A stretch of 64,000 bases of DNA from Gymnogyps californianus (taxonomy: Eukaryota > Chordata > Aves > Accipitriformes > Cathartidae), in NCBI RefSeq assembly GCF_018139145.2, contig NC_059475.1, positions 14,907,437 to 14,971,436 on the forward strand, given 5' to 3'. The translations under genes and the position numbers were made by a program. The notes beneath the pieces are model-generated. The model had not been told where the DNA came from. It did no database searches and saw only the letters and a list, made by a program, of their open reading frames with translations. Below, piece after piece: positions 1-12,059 of this stretch; positions within the stretch are counted from its first letter, which is position 1, and each line of letters starts with the position of its first letter.

Positions 1-3000
1 TCCATTTCTTTGGTAGGTCATATGGGCACTCATCTCATTCAGCTAAACTCATCTTGAGCAGTAAATTAAAATTAAATCTGTGTTTAAATGTTGATTTGTG
101 CAGTGTAAATCTAACTCTGATTTCAGGGAGCTTTGCACAATGAAGGTGAGGATAATAAATGTATTTTTGCTGCCCTAGCCATTCAGGATGCAAATTCTAA
201 AAGGAGGGATTCTTTTCTTACCAGTGTACACACTGTATCTAATTTTATTTTGGCTTTGTTCATTTTTCTTGGCGGGATTTTCATGAATATTCTAGCAGGC
301 TAGTCAAGGAACAGGAATGTTCACCTACTCATTGAATTTGGAGTTTGATCCAACTCACACTAGAAGTAATGGAAGCGTTCAAGGCACCCTTACGCTTATA
401 TGCAATACTGCATTCACAGAACTTCAAATTTAACAGCATCTTCTTCACATTAAAAACTTAATTTTTAGAATTTTTGCATCCAGCTAGGAAACAGAATTGT
501 AATGTCTGACCCATTTCTGTACTCAAAACAGCTTAAATACCGATTTGTACAGGCTAGATATTTGCAATGAATAAATCACAGACCAAAAAATTACTTTCCA
601 AATAATTTCTAATTATGAAGGAAATCATACTTTGCAGCCAGAAGAGAGGTGGAGACTCACAGAATAAAGTACTGGTTATAATCCCTTCTCCCAACTTTGT
701 ATCCATGTCAGAAATTTCCCAAAACTGTGTGTTGTGTGAAATGAATTTATCTGTGATGTTACCTCATTGACTGCCATTTGAATTGCCTTCCATGGCATTA
801 CACCAAAGGTGAATGTAGTCTTATGTCTTTTCGTATATTCTATTCCTAGTCAAAATATCATGGGAAGGCATTAAGTAGAGTGCTTTCCCACAGTACTGTA
901 GCACTGACTAGGGGAAGCCAAAAGAGGGGAAAACATGCCTTTGGGAGTTGGCAGAGAATTCACTGGGACAGGTAAAAGCTTAGAAGATTTTGCAAGAGTA
1001 GAAGCCAAAGACTATGAGAATATTTTTTTTTGTTTATAAGTATAGTTTTAAATAAAAATTTCAGACTAGAAATTAAAATTTAAACAAGGTAAGTGCCTCA
1101 GAGAACCAGGCTCTAAAGCAGTCCCTTAATGGGACTCCAGCACAGCCTTTATTTTTTAATGTGAAGGAGGGAAAGGATTTGTCATTAAACTTTAAAAATA
1201 ATTAAAATAAAAATCGTTTTTGTTTTTGTGGGCTGACAGTGTTACTAAGAACGATTGTGTTCACTTAATGGGTGTCCATTGGTAAGGAGAACTTACTTCT
1301 GTGTACCAGGGGTTAGATTCAAATTTAAGCTTGTTTTGGCTGTCCTATAGTCTATATTTTCTCAATCAATTATGCAGAATGTCACGTCTGAAGTATCTGC
1401 TCTTTAACAATTACATCTCAACCATTAGTATGTGTGTAAGCTCTTAAGGACTTACTGCTTTTACAACATGAAATAAGAAATGGCACGTGAGACAACTATA
1501 TTAAATGGATATGATCTGGAAGACCAACACTTGCTGTCTTTCCTATTATTTGCTGTGTGAAGTACAACAAACACACTTTCGCATCATGCTGAACACTTTT
1601 ATGCTAGACAGTTACCCAATTCAGCAAAAACCTTGAGAAAACATAAAATTACCATCTTACTGTTCTGCTATCCAAACATTGAAATTTTCTACACTGCAGA
1701 AGGTTGTGCAAAGAAAGGAAGACACTACCCATTCTTTAGCCTCCTTCTTTTCAGTCTCCCTCAATAAGCTGGTCATTGTAATAAGTAGAAATATCCAGAA
1801 TATAAACAGGAGACGCTGCAGTTGAGGAAACAAGTACATTCATAAAGGACAAAGCAAAGCCAGCCTGTAGGAGGAAACCTTGGTGCTGGAGGCCCTAAAC
1901 TTCAAGATCAAGTCTGTTAATATAGTAGTACCTCTTAAACTGAGCCTTTAGGCCCTGTTACTACCCCTTTGTCGGTAATGAAAAGTAAATGAAAATAAAT
2001 ACACAAGCAATGCTCCTTGATCCACACAAAGATTAATATATGCTGATGAGCATCAGTATTTCCAACAACAAAAGTATGCCTTTCTACTCATCACTGGTGG
2101 ACCTTGTTCTCACAATATTGCTACTTATTTTGGTAATGAAAGTCATTTGAAAGTTGAATCTGCAAGTGAATGTACTGTGGTGTACACAGAAATTTATTTC
2201 AGCAGCTACAGCTTTCAGTAGTTCATCAGTTTTGTTTTGCATGAATGTAATTTACCTTTCAGCCACCAAAGGCTTACAGTACAAGTCTTGTATTGAAACA
2301 AAAGTAGTACTGTAACAGCACTCACATCATGCTCCTGAAGAGCGGGAAAACCCTCATATTTATTCCAAAGTTTTCCAAGCAGTTAAACTCAAACGCAGAT
2401 GTATATATCTGCACATTTTTAGAGCAGTGTTAACATTCTAGTTGCACAAGGCTAGTAAAATTTCAGTTTCAAAAAACCAGCTGTAATTATTTCTATAATA
2501 CAAGGATGCATAGTCTCTTCCTTTTTTTTCTGCTTAAAAAAAGAAACCACGGGAAGAGGAAAGGCTATTGAAATGCTATTATATTGTATAGTCACAGGTC
2601 TAAGGGAAAGAGAAATGTTGTGGTCTAAAATGAAATAAATCACTGAGTTTCAGAGACAGTCTTATCCATTGGAAATAGCCACAAATGAAGGGGAAGACAA
2701 AAAGACATTTCAGACCTTGAAAGTGCAGAGATTTGCAATGTTGTTTGGATTTATCGGCTTTCAGGAAGAAAGACCCATTTCATTAGTGGAAATTTTACCT
2801 TACTAAAGCATTGAGAATTTGGCCAAGTTTCTGCTATGCATGTTAGCTTCTTTTATAAAATATGGGCCAGCCTGGTTTTTGTTGAAGTCATTGGGATTTT
2901 TGGCATTGATTTCAAGATGAATAGTCAGTGGGTCCCAAGCAGAGGAGACGAGGGAAAAGGCATACTCCCTCTTACCCAAAGAACAGTTCAGATCAAATGC

Positions 3001-4733
3001 TGTGAGCTTCAGGGGTGTACTTCCTGATGCTCTCTTCATGCCTTAGACATTTCTGTTCACAATAACCAACTTCTTCTATAGTCAATTTTACAACTACATT
3101 TGTGTTTTAGAGAGGAAATCTAATACTAACCGTGGAATCTTGTCAAGAATTCAGTAAATCAAGTGACTTTTTATGGCATTTTACAAGAAAGAAAACTATT
3201 CAGGTAAATTGACAAGTCCAAATAGGAATAGGAGACTCCAGCTAAGGCGTATGTTATGAATCATAGCCTACGACCCCTGCTGGGATTAAGAGAGAATCTC
3301 CAACCCAGAATGAATTCAAACCAGTTCACAGGGATTCTTAAAGTTTTTCTAAAAAGGGAAGCCAAAATGCTGACAGCTTTATTAGGACATATAACTCAAA
3401 ATAAGAACCAGTGCATTTTAAGACTTCAAGGGCACCTTTCAATATGAATCTAATTCCCTTTAAGATACTGTTGAACTTCCTAAATAGTACTACATCTTGC
3501 TAAAATGTCATAGGTCTTTATATTTTCATGAGAATGAGGTATTTTGCCAGTTGGGCTAAAAGTTGCCTCTTCAATAGGTATTCCAGCAATATATGCTGAG
3601 TTTCAACAGCTTTTTGTCCATTTGGGATTGCTATGAGCCTTGATACTACAGTGTTCAGGATCATCTAAGAATCTACGGAGTTATGATAACGTTGTGTTGT
3701 GAGACCTTTATATAAAACAAATACAGCTAAAATGTTAAACTTCTCTGCTTCTCTTTATGTGCCAGGTTATTTCTATGCACATTGTAGAATTTTGCCTAAG
3801 CAATCTTCTACAACTGTAAAGAATGCATACATCAGAGATATTTATAGAGATATTTATGGTCTAATTTCTTTTCATGGTGCATGTGCACAAACATATATTT
3901 GTTAAAAATCATTTGATCTTTTACTGTAAGTCTCAAATATTTGATAGAGCACTAAGAAGCATTTTTGTGGCCATGCACGGAGTGCAAAGTCAATGCTGTA
4001 TGCGCCCTTCTGGACTAAATGCTTACTGCACATCCATATGCAGCTCAGGGGTAGAGGGGAGGCACTGGACTTAATGTTCTATGTAACCTCATTTAGGTCT
4101 GTGTTTCTTTTCTGTTCTCCTTGCAAAAAAAATTTTTTTTGAAATGGACTTCAAGCACTATTCACACATGTCCTATCTTTATCAAGTAAATGTTGTGACA
4201 GGGTCACATAACAGATTAATTTGTTTAAATCAAACAGGATAAATATTTTAAAGTATAAAATAATATGAAAGATACTTTACTTTTACAACGATGTGACAAG
4301 TTAATACGTTTCTTGTGTCATTACAGAAATAAAATATTATCTGCTGTCCCAAATATACAGAATACAAATAATTTTTAAAATCTGGATTTACTACCAACTT
4401 TAGTATCCTAGTAAGGAAGAGGGATTCTTCCTTCAATTTTGCTTCTTTTAGATTGTTATAATGTAGTGAGTCCTCAGAATATTACTGGAGTGAAAAGAAA
4501 GTCATCTCTCATTAAGCATGAAAGATCAAGTATCATAACTAAGTTATTCTATTAAATGTGCCCACAGATGTAATGGACTATTTTAAGCCCACCGAAGGGC
4601 AAAAGCTGCACTCGATATGATGCAAAACAGAGGTCCAAGCTAAATCAGTGCAGGTTCATTGGGATAGGAGGCATTCCTCACTGCACCCAGTCACCAGTAT
4701 TTTTTGATACTTGAGATGTTCCTCTTTCCCTGT
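1..4733. other. AT-rich unique non-coding DNA
   Basis: No coding region, RNA gene or clear transposon is visible in this stretch. Reading frames are all under 80 codons, lie on both strands and resemble nothing I know. Small features are a 12-bp perfect tandem duplication at 3834-3857, an A8T8 palindrome at 4125-4140, and two weak copies of a dispersed motif built round a 'ttgaagtcaatggg'-like core (about 760-822 and 2881-2940). The stretch is likely intergenic or intronic. Confidence 0.6.
3834..3857. repeat. 12-bp perfect tandem duplication
   Basis: The unit AGAGATATTTAT occurs twice head to tail with no mismatch. It is probably a replication-slippage product. Confidence 0.85.
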
Positions 4734-4738
4734 CCTTT
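4734..4738. repeat. target-site duplication, left copy of the 4739-5320 LTR
   Basis: CCTTT directly precedes the LTR and is repeated exactly at 5321-5325 directly after it. Five-base duplications fit ERVL-type integration. Confidence 0.85.
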
Positions 4739-4863
4739 TGACGTGGTTTAACTTCAGCCGGCAACTAAGCACCACACAGCTGCTCGCTCACTGCCCCCCC
4801 CATGGGATGGGGGAGAATCAGACCAGTAAAAGTGAGAAAACCCATGGGTTGAGATAAAGACAG

Positions 4864-4869
4864 TTTAAT
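4864..4869 (-). terminator. LTR polyadenylation signal
   Basis: The minus strand reads ATTAAA here, about 180 bases downstream of the LTR TATA box, where the R region of a retroviral LTR should end. Confidence 0.6.
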
Positions 4870-5050
4870 AGGCAAAGCAAAAGCTGCGCGCGCAAGCAAA
4901 TCAAAACAAGGAATCCATTCACCACTTCCCACCGGCAGGCAGGTGTTCGGCCATCTGCAGGGAAGCAGGGCTCCATCAGGCGTAACGGTTACTTGGGAAG
5001 ACAAACGCCATCACTCCAAACGTCCTCCCCCTTCCTTCTTCTTCCCCCAG

Positions 5051-5057
5051 CTTTATA
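5051..5057 (-). promoter_or_regulatory. LTR TATA box
   Basis: The minus strand reads GCATATAAAGC, a good TATA box about 265 bases from the LTR 5' end. A CRE-like TGACGTCC lies just upstream on the transcribed orientation. Whether the promoter is still active cannot be judged. Confidence 0.6.
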
Positions 5058-5320
5058 TGCTGAGCATGACGTCCCATGGTCTGGCATATCCCTTTGGTCA
5101 GTTGGGGTCAGCTGTCCCAGCTGTGTCCCCTCCCAACTTCTTGTGCACCCCCAGCCTGCTCGCTGGTGCGAGGAGCAGAAAAGGCCTAGACTCTGGGTCT
5201 GCTTAGCAATAATGAAAACAGCCCTGTATTATCAACACTGTTCCCAGCACAAATTCGAAACATAGCCCCATACTGGCTACTATGAAGAAAATTAACTCTA
5301 TCCCAGCCAAAACCAGCACA

Positions 5321-5325
5321 CCTTT
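5321..5325. repeat. target-site duplication, right copy of the 4739-5320 LTR
   Basis: CCTTT is identical to 4734-4738. Confidence 0.85.
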
Positions 5326-5928
5326 ACCACTCCTTTTATATCCCCACCTGTCTCCTGCTTCACCAATTGTTTCATTTGTATTTTATTTTCCAGAAATTTG
5401 AAGTGTACTGCAAATAACATCCAAGCCCGACCTAATACTATCTCTGTCAAGAAAACACCTTAATAGGGATACATAACAGTTTAATTGACTTTTTAAAAAC
5501 TAGCAAAGTAGGAGCAACATTGTAACATTATGTACAACATTGGAAAGTAGTTGCAGGTTTTCTGCTTTGATTTTTTATTTTTTTATGCTGAAGTGGCAGG
5601 AACAGCAGCTGACAGAGCTGCATACTTGCATTTGCTTCGCATACCCTCCAAGCCCTCTCTGTCATGTCCTTGTTATAACTACAGCCACATTAGCCTCCTA
5701 ACTAGCTTTATAACCAAGGCTTTTCATCAAGCAATATTGGTCAAAGAATTAAGGTCAGACTGGCAGTTGCTGGCCTCTTTATTCACACAATAAATCCTGA
5801 TTATTCTAGGGTTACAGTTCATTTATATAATGTTATTGTTATATACTTTACTGGGCATTCACACCTAGCACAATGTTTTGCTAACTCTATGAAAATAAAA
5901 TAAATCATAAGCTTAGGTGTTGTGGCAC

Positions 5929-5947
5929 AAAAAAAAAAAAAAAAAAA
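5929..5947. repeat. A19 homopolymer tract
   Basis: Nineteen uninterrupted A residues follow a pair of overlapping AATAAA-like hexamers by about 27-35 bases. Confidence 0.9.
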
Positions 5948-6263
5948 GAAAACAGTAAGAGGCAGGCAAGTGAAAAATGGACATGATAGCTGTAGACCTA
6001 TCAAAAAACATTCACTATTACACAGTGAACACAATGAAGTAGAATTATCTTTTCCTCAACAGTTTTCTGTAACAAAATACCTGTAACAGATTCCCCAAAA
6101 CAAATCAAAAAAGTCTTTGGATAACAGTATTTCACTTCATATTCAATGAAAATATTCACTTAAAATATTCACTATAGGTATAAAAACTGCACCCTGCAGT
6201 AGTAGGAACCACCTAAAAACCCATCAGTTGATACAAAAAGGAGCAGTCTATATTCTCAGAAAC

Positions 6264-6299
6264 AAAGACTATGGAGAGAACACCACGCCCATAGTCTTT
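6264..6299. repeat. perfect 11-bp inverted repeat (hairpin)
   Basis: AAAGACTATGG at 6264-6274 is the exact reverse complement of CCATAGTCTTT at 6289-6299. A 14-base loop separates them. Pairing stops at once on the outer side. Confidence 0.9.
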
Positions 6300-7544
6300 C
6301 CACTTCCCCATACTATCTCAAATATTGCTAGGAGATAGTATTAAAACTGGTTTTAAAACCATTTTCCTGTCCCTCTTCATCTGCCACAGAAGTCTCAAAA
6401 TTTGCCATGTATCAGAGATACAGGCGAAGTGCTGCTGAACTTCAAGTGCTTTCTCCCATAACAGCCCCTTAATCCAGTACAGATGAATTTGCTCGTACAA
6501 ACTATTCTGAAGCGGCACTAGTTTGTGCCACACACCAAACTACTGTCAGTAGCCTAGGGGGAAGAAGAAAAGACATACTGTCTTCACACTTTCGTTTTTG
6601 ATAGAATAGAGCTGGGCTTAAAATCAAGCACTCTGGCATCTAATGAGAAGCTTTTGATTAAACAAATATTCTCTTCAAAAATGAATGCTTTTCAATAAAT
6701 ATCCATCCTACTGAGTACTTTTCACAGGAACTTTTAAATGAGAATAATGTTTCCATTTGTAATTTTTTTTTTTTCTCTACAACTTTCAACTCTCAGCAAG
6801 GTCATTCATCACAGAAAGTCAAGTTATCTGTTTAAGAATGCTACAAACATTACTGTTTTTCTTCATTTCCATCAAAATTTTGCACAAGGGTAGAAGTAAG
6901 CCTTTCCAACTTTGGTAGAAGCTTTTTTTCTTTTATTTTCTTCATAGATATATAGTCTAGATGGCTAGCAATTGTTGGCAATGACGATTCAGTTTTATAT
7001 ATCCAAAGAGAAATGCAGTCAAATACCTCATCTCCTGGGTTGGTTACATAGTATCTTCTTTGTAAATGGCTTATCTTCATCTGCATAGCCTTCTACGACC
7101 TGTGTATTCCCATTTCATTTTAAATTTATAAAGAGAAAATTTTCTTATTTATCTACCTTATCTCAGCTCTCTTTTTCACTGTCATTATAGTCTGAGAACT
7201 TACACGTCACCTCTGCTTACTTAAAGCCCAAACACAGTACAAGCTGATAAAGCGCTGTGCTCCAAAAAAATCTGTTAGGGTGCGTTCTAGGAAATCAGAG
7301 AGAGAAGTAAAATCTAGGCAGTTTTGTACACAATGCAAAGATAATGACCTTAATGATGAATTAGCACACTAAATTTGCAGCTGCCACCTAACTAGGAGGA
7401 GAGGCTGCAGGCATCAGAACTAGAGTTCAGAATGAACCTGATATCAAATGACCTAAAAATAAACATATCAGCTGGGAATGCCCAATGTTCTAAACTCCAG
7501 TTGGAAAAAGCCAAGAGGTAGCAATTTTGCCAAAAATGATTCAA

Positions 7545-8185
7545 AGGAGTGGGTGTCATGGGTCACAAGAAGAACATTAGTCATCAGTGCCATGGTTGGG
7601 GTGGAAAAAAAAAAAAAATCACAAATGTAACACAGTACACTGGGATAAGCATAAACAGGAGTATCATCAGAAAGATACACAAGAGAATTTTTACACTTCA
7701 CTTTGCAGTATGGCCACAACTGGAATACAGTGTCTGGGCTAGGGCATCACATTTGAATAGAAAGCAGCCTCCATTTAGCCCACTGGAGAACAAGAATGAT
7801 CTGGAAAACACATTCTCTGAAGAAAGACTGAAAGATCTAGGGTTTAGTCTAGACAAAAGATTACTGAGGGGAAGTATGAAGGCAATATTCAAATACACAA
7901 AAGATAGCTCCAAAGCAGAGAGAAATAATTGTTCTCTGTATCCACTCTGGATAGAATAAAAATGACAGGCTTCAATTGCAGCAAGGGAGATGTAGGTTGG
8001 GCATTAGGGAATACAATCTTCCAGTAGTGATGGTAGGTTAGTACCTGAATAACTAGGAACACTGTGGAATCCTCAAGCCTGCTGGCTTTTAAAGAAAGCA
8101 GTTTAGGTATAATCAATCCAACCTTGAGGCTGGATCTGTCATCTAGCCTATAGCAAAGGACATATTTAAGGTCCCTTCTGATCTT
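7545..8185 (+). mobile_element. old CR1 LINE fragment (3' part of ORF2 plus 3' UTR)
   Basis: A frame at 7549-7959 contains pieces typical of the C-terminal part of CR1 reverse transcriptase: INRSIIRK, VWPQLEYSVW, EERLKDLGFSLDKRLLRG and AIFKYTK, which match the usual CR1 pattern of INRSI, RPQLEYCVQFWAP, YEERLKELGLFSLEKRRLRG and FKYLKG. Downstream come CR1 3'-UTR words: 'ttcaattgcagcaaggga', a 'ggttgggcattaggga' block, and the terminal 'aaggtcccttctgatctt'. The copy is strongly 5'-truncated, carries indels and an A13 insertion near 7605, and is clearly inactive. Its words resemble an ancient amniote CR1 group more than young avian CR1. Boundaries are good to about 20 bases. Confidence 0.8.
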
Positions 8186-8601
8186 ATTTTTAATGAGTAT
8201 TAATGGCTGCGCACACACACACACCCCCCCGGTATGCAAGAGGGTATCATTTCATATCCACTAGCTGTGGTGTAATTAACAACAGAAAGCAAGGCAATGG
8301 TGAGTGAGGCCCGGTATGATATCAGAAATAGCTTGAAGTGAGCAGCATGCTCTTTCAGGCCTTGTATTCATTGCCCCACATAGCTGCAAGTACCCAGCTA
8401 AATTATTTCAAGATCCCCAAAGCACGCTTGGAAAGACATGAGTACTTCATTGATTCTAACTATGATTCAGAACAACTTCTCCGGGATTAAGCTCTCATAC
8501 TGAAACTTTGCTTATTTTTTGGCCCAATGGTAATTTTTGAGGTTTCTTCATGGTTGGGTTAGTTTTTCAGAGGAATCTATCAGCTCTCTATACATGAGTT
8601 T

Positions 8602-8620
8602 TGTGCGTGTGTGTGTGTGT
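8602..8620. repeat. short GT microsatellite
   Basis: This is an alternating TG/GT run with one C interruption. Confidence 0.85.
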
Positions 8621-9921
8621 ATGAAGAACATAAATTCTCATTCTAATAGCACACCCATGATTTGCCTACTGTATTTTCAGTGAAGCCTCGCAGCTTTCTT
8701 ATAGAACTACTGTTCTGTGACTGCATGGTGTATTCTTCCTGGATTGAACAGACTTGAAGCTGTGTTTCAGATTCCAAAACAGCAAGAGAACACAAGTCAT
8801 CATGAGTGAAAAGATTGGATTTTGCTACTTGGAAAATGCTTCTAAAACAAACTTTAGGGTTCCTTTCCTTGTCTCCTATGAAATGTTTAAGTAAAATCCA
8901 CCTGCTGCTTTTGCCTGAAATTCATCTGAAAAATGTAAGAGAGTCCATCCTGCTTATCCACATTTAGCATAAACCCCACAAGATCAAACAATTAGAATTG
9001 CATCTCAAGTGCATGTGTTTGCTAAATGAATTTAAATGTAACCTTGATTGTCTCCTCCTTTATGTTTGGATCCTGACTCTGTGTAAACAGTGCTTAGATC
9101 AGGGCATGAAATGATGCCAATTTCATCCTGCCTTTAGTGAAACTATCACTATCCGACCAATTTAGGAGTAAAATAAGGTACATTATTTATTGTTTCCATA
9201 CTTTGTGCTTTACTCTTTCAGTGTGACACAACTAACAACAAAATTGTGTGTTACCTCACACAAACCCAATTCTTAAAGACTAAAGGACTTGCGTACTTAT
9301 TGTAATTGCCTTAAAGGCATTTTTATTTCATGCTTATAAAAGATTACTTTGGCTTTGAAAACTTGATGCCACTATACAAGGTTATTTATTTACACTCCTT
9401 CTTAAAATTAAATTATATTTGTGTATGCAAATGCACTGTGGGGGAGGGTTTAAAAAACTGGCAAGTAAATCCTAGTGCACTCAGAGGTGGAAATTATTAT
9501 CCATTTATCCATAATGATTAACAGTTAAAATGCACTCTCTGCTGTTCCCTGTGTCTCAGGAAGAACAGAAGCTTTTGTTTTCCTGAAATAAAAAGCCACA
9601 TCTCTTTTTACAGTAAATGCCTTAAAAGGGGGGCACATCACTCTCATGGCACAAAGCCAGAGAAATTTAAAATACACCCATCACATACTAAAGAGTAAGT
9701 TAAATCCATGAGCCTTGTTTATGAGACATTAACACAAATATGGGTTGAAAAAATATGAAATTATACTTTCCTGATATGTATTAACTTGCATAGGGTATTG
9801 CAGAGGGGGTACATAGAAGCTTTAAATATCACCTCAAAAGTCTGGATGTTGAAAAAAAAGCATGATAAGCCCTTCCAAGGGTGGGGACAGGCATTAATAA
9901 GATGGCATGGTATCACGTATT

Positions 9922-9957
9922 TTGGAAGCAACATTTTTTGGAAGCAACGTTTTTTGG
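9922..9957. repeat. 17-bp tandem duplication
   Basis: The unit TTGGAAGCAACATTTTT is followed directly by the same unit with one A-to-G change, and then by TTGG. Confidence 0.85.
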
Positions 9958-10573
9958 TTCGTCAATATGCAAGAATAAACAAATTTTTAAAAAACCTGAA
10001 AAATGTAACCAGATGACTTTGGAAGCATTTAACCATCCGTAAGAAAAAACAAAAAATCCCGTTACAAATAAAAATGAACCATCAGACAACATTAGAGCAT
10101 ATCCACTTGCCCAACTGGTATTATAATGATCTCTTGGCACTAGCAAGGAAGAGAGGATGGGTTTGATTTGGTTTTCTTTTCTTTCAGAATGATTTCGCCT
10201 TTTTTTATTTAGGCTTCACACTTTCCCTGGGGCCTCTGGGCTCCTGTCCAGGCCAAGATACTTCACAACTGACTTTGATTTTCTGAGGTAAGTGATCTGT
10301 CACTTTCAGAGCAGTTATAGGAGGGGTCAGGAGTGAGGTGGCGCGGTATGGCCTCACTCTGCCTCCTGCCTCTCTGACATTGTACAAGCTAATGCAATGT
10401 GAAGTAGCACGTCTAAATAGCCTGTCAAACTTTTTTGATGTTAGCAAACCCACAGATGGGATTCATTTCCACACTGTTCAAAAAACGTAAACGATACAAG
10501 GACATTAAAGAGCATTAAACTACTTGATGACATTTTGGTCACATTAATGAAAAGTGGCATTTATAAACTACTA

Positions 10574-10650
10574 CAAAAAGGTGGGGGTTGGGGGAAGAGA
10601 AGGGAAAGAGAGAGGAAAGGAGAAGTGAGGAGGGGAAAAGGAATTAAAAT
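10574..10650. repeat. purine-rich tract
   Basis: The plus strand is almost all A and G for about 75 bases, broken only by isolated T residues. Such tracts can adopt non-B structures. No function is implied. Confidence 0.7.
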
Positions 10651-11229
10651 CAATCAAAAAAAACCCAAAGGGACCTTGACAGTCTCTGGACATCATCAAA
10701 GAAATTAGGACCTTAAAATGGAATAAAACCCAGAGTGAAATTTTCCCTACATGTGTGCATGTGTGTGTGTGTCTGTGCTGTTGCTTTGGTGTAAAGGCTG
10801 TGCCCAGGGACCCCTGAGAAGGAAGTGTGACTGCCTGTTCAGGACTACATTTGTATCTGTTCACTCATAGTGGTTAGTAGCTTCCTACTTAAGGCATCCC
10901 ATCGATGCCAGTGACCAAAGTGTTGCTGAATATAAGAAAGGGTATCAAAATCCAGCCTCACCACCTTAATCCCACTCAGCTCAGGCCTACTTTGACATTC
11001 AGTGACTTATATGAAAACATCTCCCATGTCATCCAAGAGCATTAGGTCACACTATAGCCTATAAAGCCACAAGGGACTCTAGCATGCAGATCAAGAGGGT
11101 AAGAGCTAATGGCAAAAAAACATTTGGCTATAGAAATTTCTGACATCCATTTCTGCCACTTCTACAACCTGTTAGGCATGCTCAAATAAGGATTGGGACC
11201 CTTCTGGGTATAAGGGTTAAACAGTCGCT

Positions 11230-11620
11230 GGTTCATCTGCTAAAGCAGCAGAGGCCTTGGAGCTGGCTGCACCAGGATGCCAGCCTTGCTGGGAAGAAGG
11301 GCAGACAGGAGACATGCTGCGCTGGCTACGCCACTGCCACTAGCAGCCGCAGCATATTTTTTTCCAGCGTTCGTGGTTACATTAATTGTTAATGACAAAG
11401 GCAACCTTCACTCTGTGTGGTTTCCTGCCCATATTTGGATCCTTTACAAGGCCCCCCTTTTTCTTCCTCTCCACCCCCTCCCATCATCCCTTCCCTTTCT
11501 CTGATAGGAAATGCAACCCGAGATGTGCGAAAAAACAGTGCGCATATTGTCATTTAATTGGCCCCTTGCTCAGGCACATCGGGCCTCAGCGCGTGTGCTG
11601 TAGGGTGTCTGCTCCACAAC
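11230..11620. other. GC-richer CpG-bearing patch, possible conserved non-coding element
   Basis: Against an AT-rich background, this stretch holds clustered CpGs (11277-11360 and 11510-11600) and blocks of non-repetitive sequence such as 'ttaattgttaatgacaaa' and 'ttaattggccccttgct'. Frames at 11277-11504 and 11386-11676 overlap it on the plus strand but show no known domain. An enhancer or other conserved element is possible. I infer this from texture only. Confidence 0.25.
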
Positions 11621-12059
11621 AGGAAAGAATAAACCCAGACTCAAATCATAGGAAATTCATCAAATATGCTTCTTAGAGTTCTGTCTTTCAAGGTCTGTTT
11701 CCCTGCCATATGATCTCTATAAACCAAATTACTGCTGGCCTGAGTACAAGACTGGAGGCGCCTGGGGCTAACATATAATGAATGCCAAATGCATGTGACA
11801 ATAGACTGATCATGGAGAAGAATTGAAAATTTTTTAAGTAGTTCTTTTATTTTATTTATAAAAAGCAAACTGACTACACTTAATACATTTAAAAGGAGCC
11901 AATCATTTCCCTGCAGTTCCAGGCCTGTGTAACAAACCTTTTATATCAACCCCATTAAACAGCTAGGACACAAGATACTTTTGAATAAGGCTGAATAAAG
12001 TATAGAATAGAAAATAAATTTAAAATACCTCGTTTTGGTTTGGGAGGAATGTATACATT

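Larger units (their letters stand above)
4739..5320 (-). mobile_element. solo LTR of an avian endogenous retrovirus (ERVL-like)
   Basis: Read on the minus strand, the element starts at 5320 with TGTGCTGGTTTTGGCTGGGA and ends at 4739 in GGTTTAAACCACG-type sequence closing with CA. TG...CA ends are typical of LTRs, and the perfect 5-bp CCTTT duplication on both sides shows the element is complete at both ends. No internal gag, pol or env sequence flanks it, so it is a solo LTR left by recombination between two LTRs. A minus-strand TATA box (5051-5057), a CRE-like TGACGTCC on the plus strand (5067-5074) and an ATTAAA signal (4864-4869) lie in the order expected of U3-R-U5. I recognise the sequence type from neoavian genomes but cannot give a verified family name. 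Several CpG sites survive, for example GCGCGCGC near 4887, which suggests limited decay. Reading frames at 4765-5265 are not genes. Confidence 0.9.
5326..7544. other. unique non-coding DNA between the LTR and an old CR1
   Basis: There is no convincing gene. The stretch contains a possible retrocopy-like tail (AATAAA at about 5894, then A19 at 5929-5947), a 13-bp-period direct repeat at 6149-6173 (AAAATATTCACT twice), a perfect hairpin at 6264-6299 and a T tract near 6764. Frames of 60-80 codons resemble no known protein. Confidence 0.55.

Noticed and set aside
7549..7959. 136-codon frame as a host gene
   Set aside because: It matches the C-terminal part of CR1 ORF2 and continues into CR1 3' UTR words.
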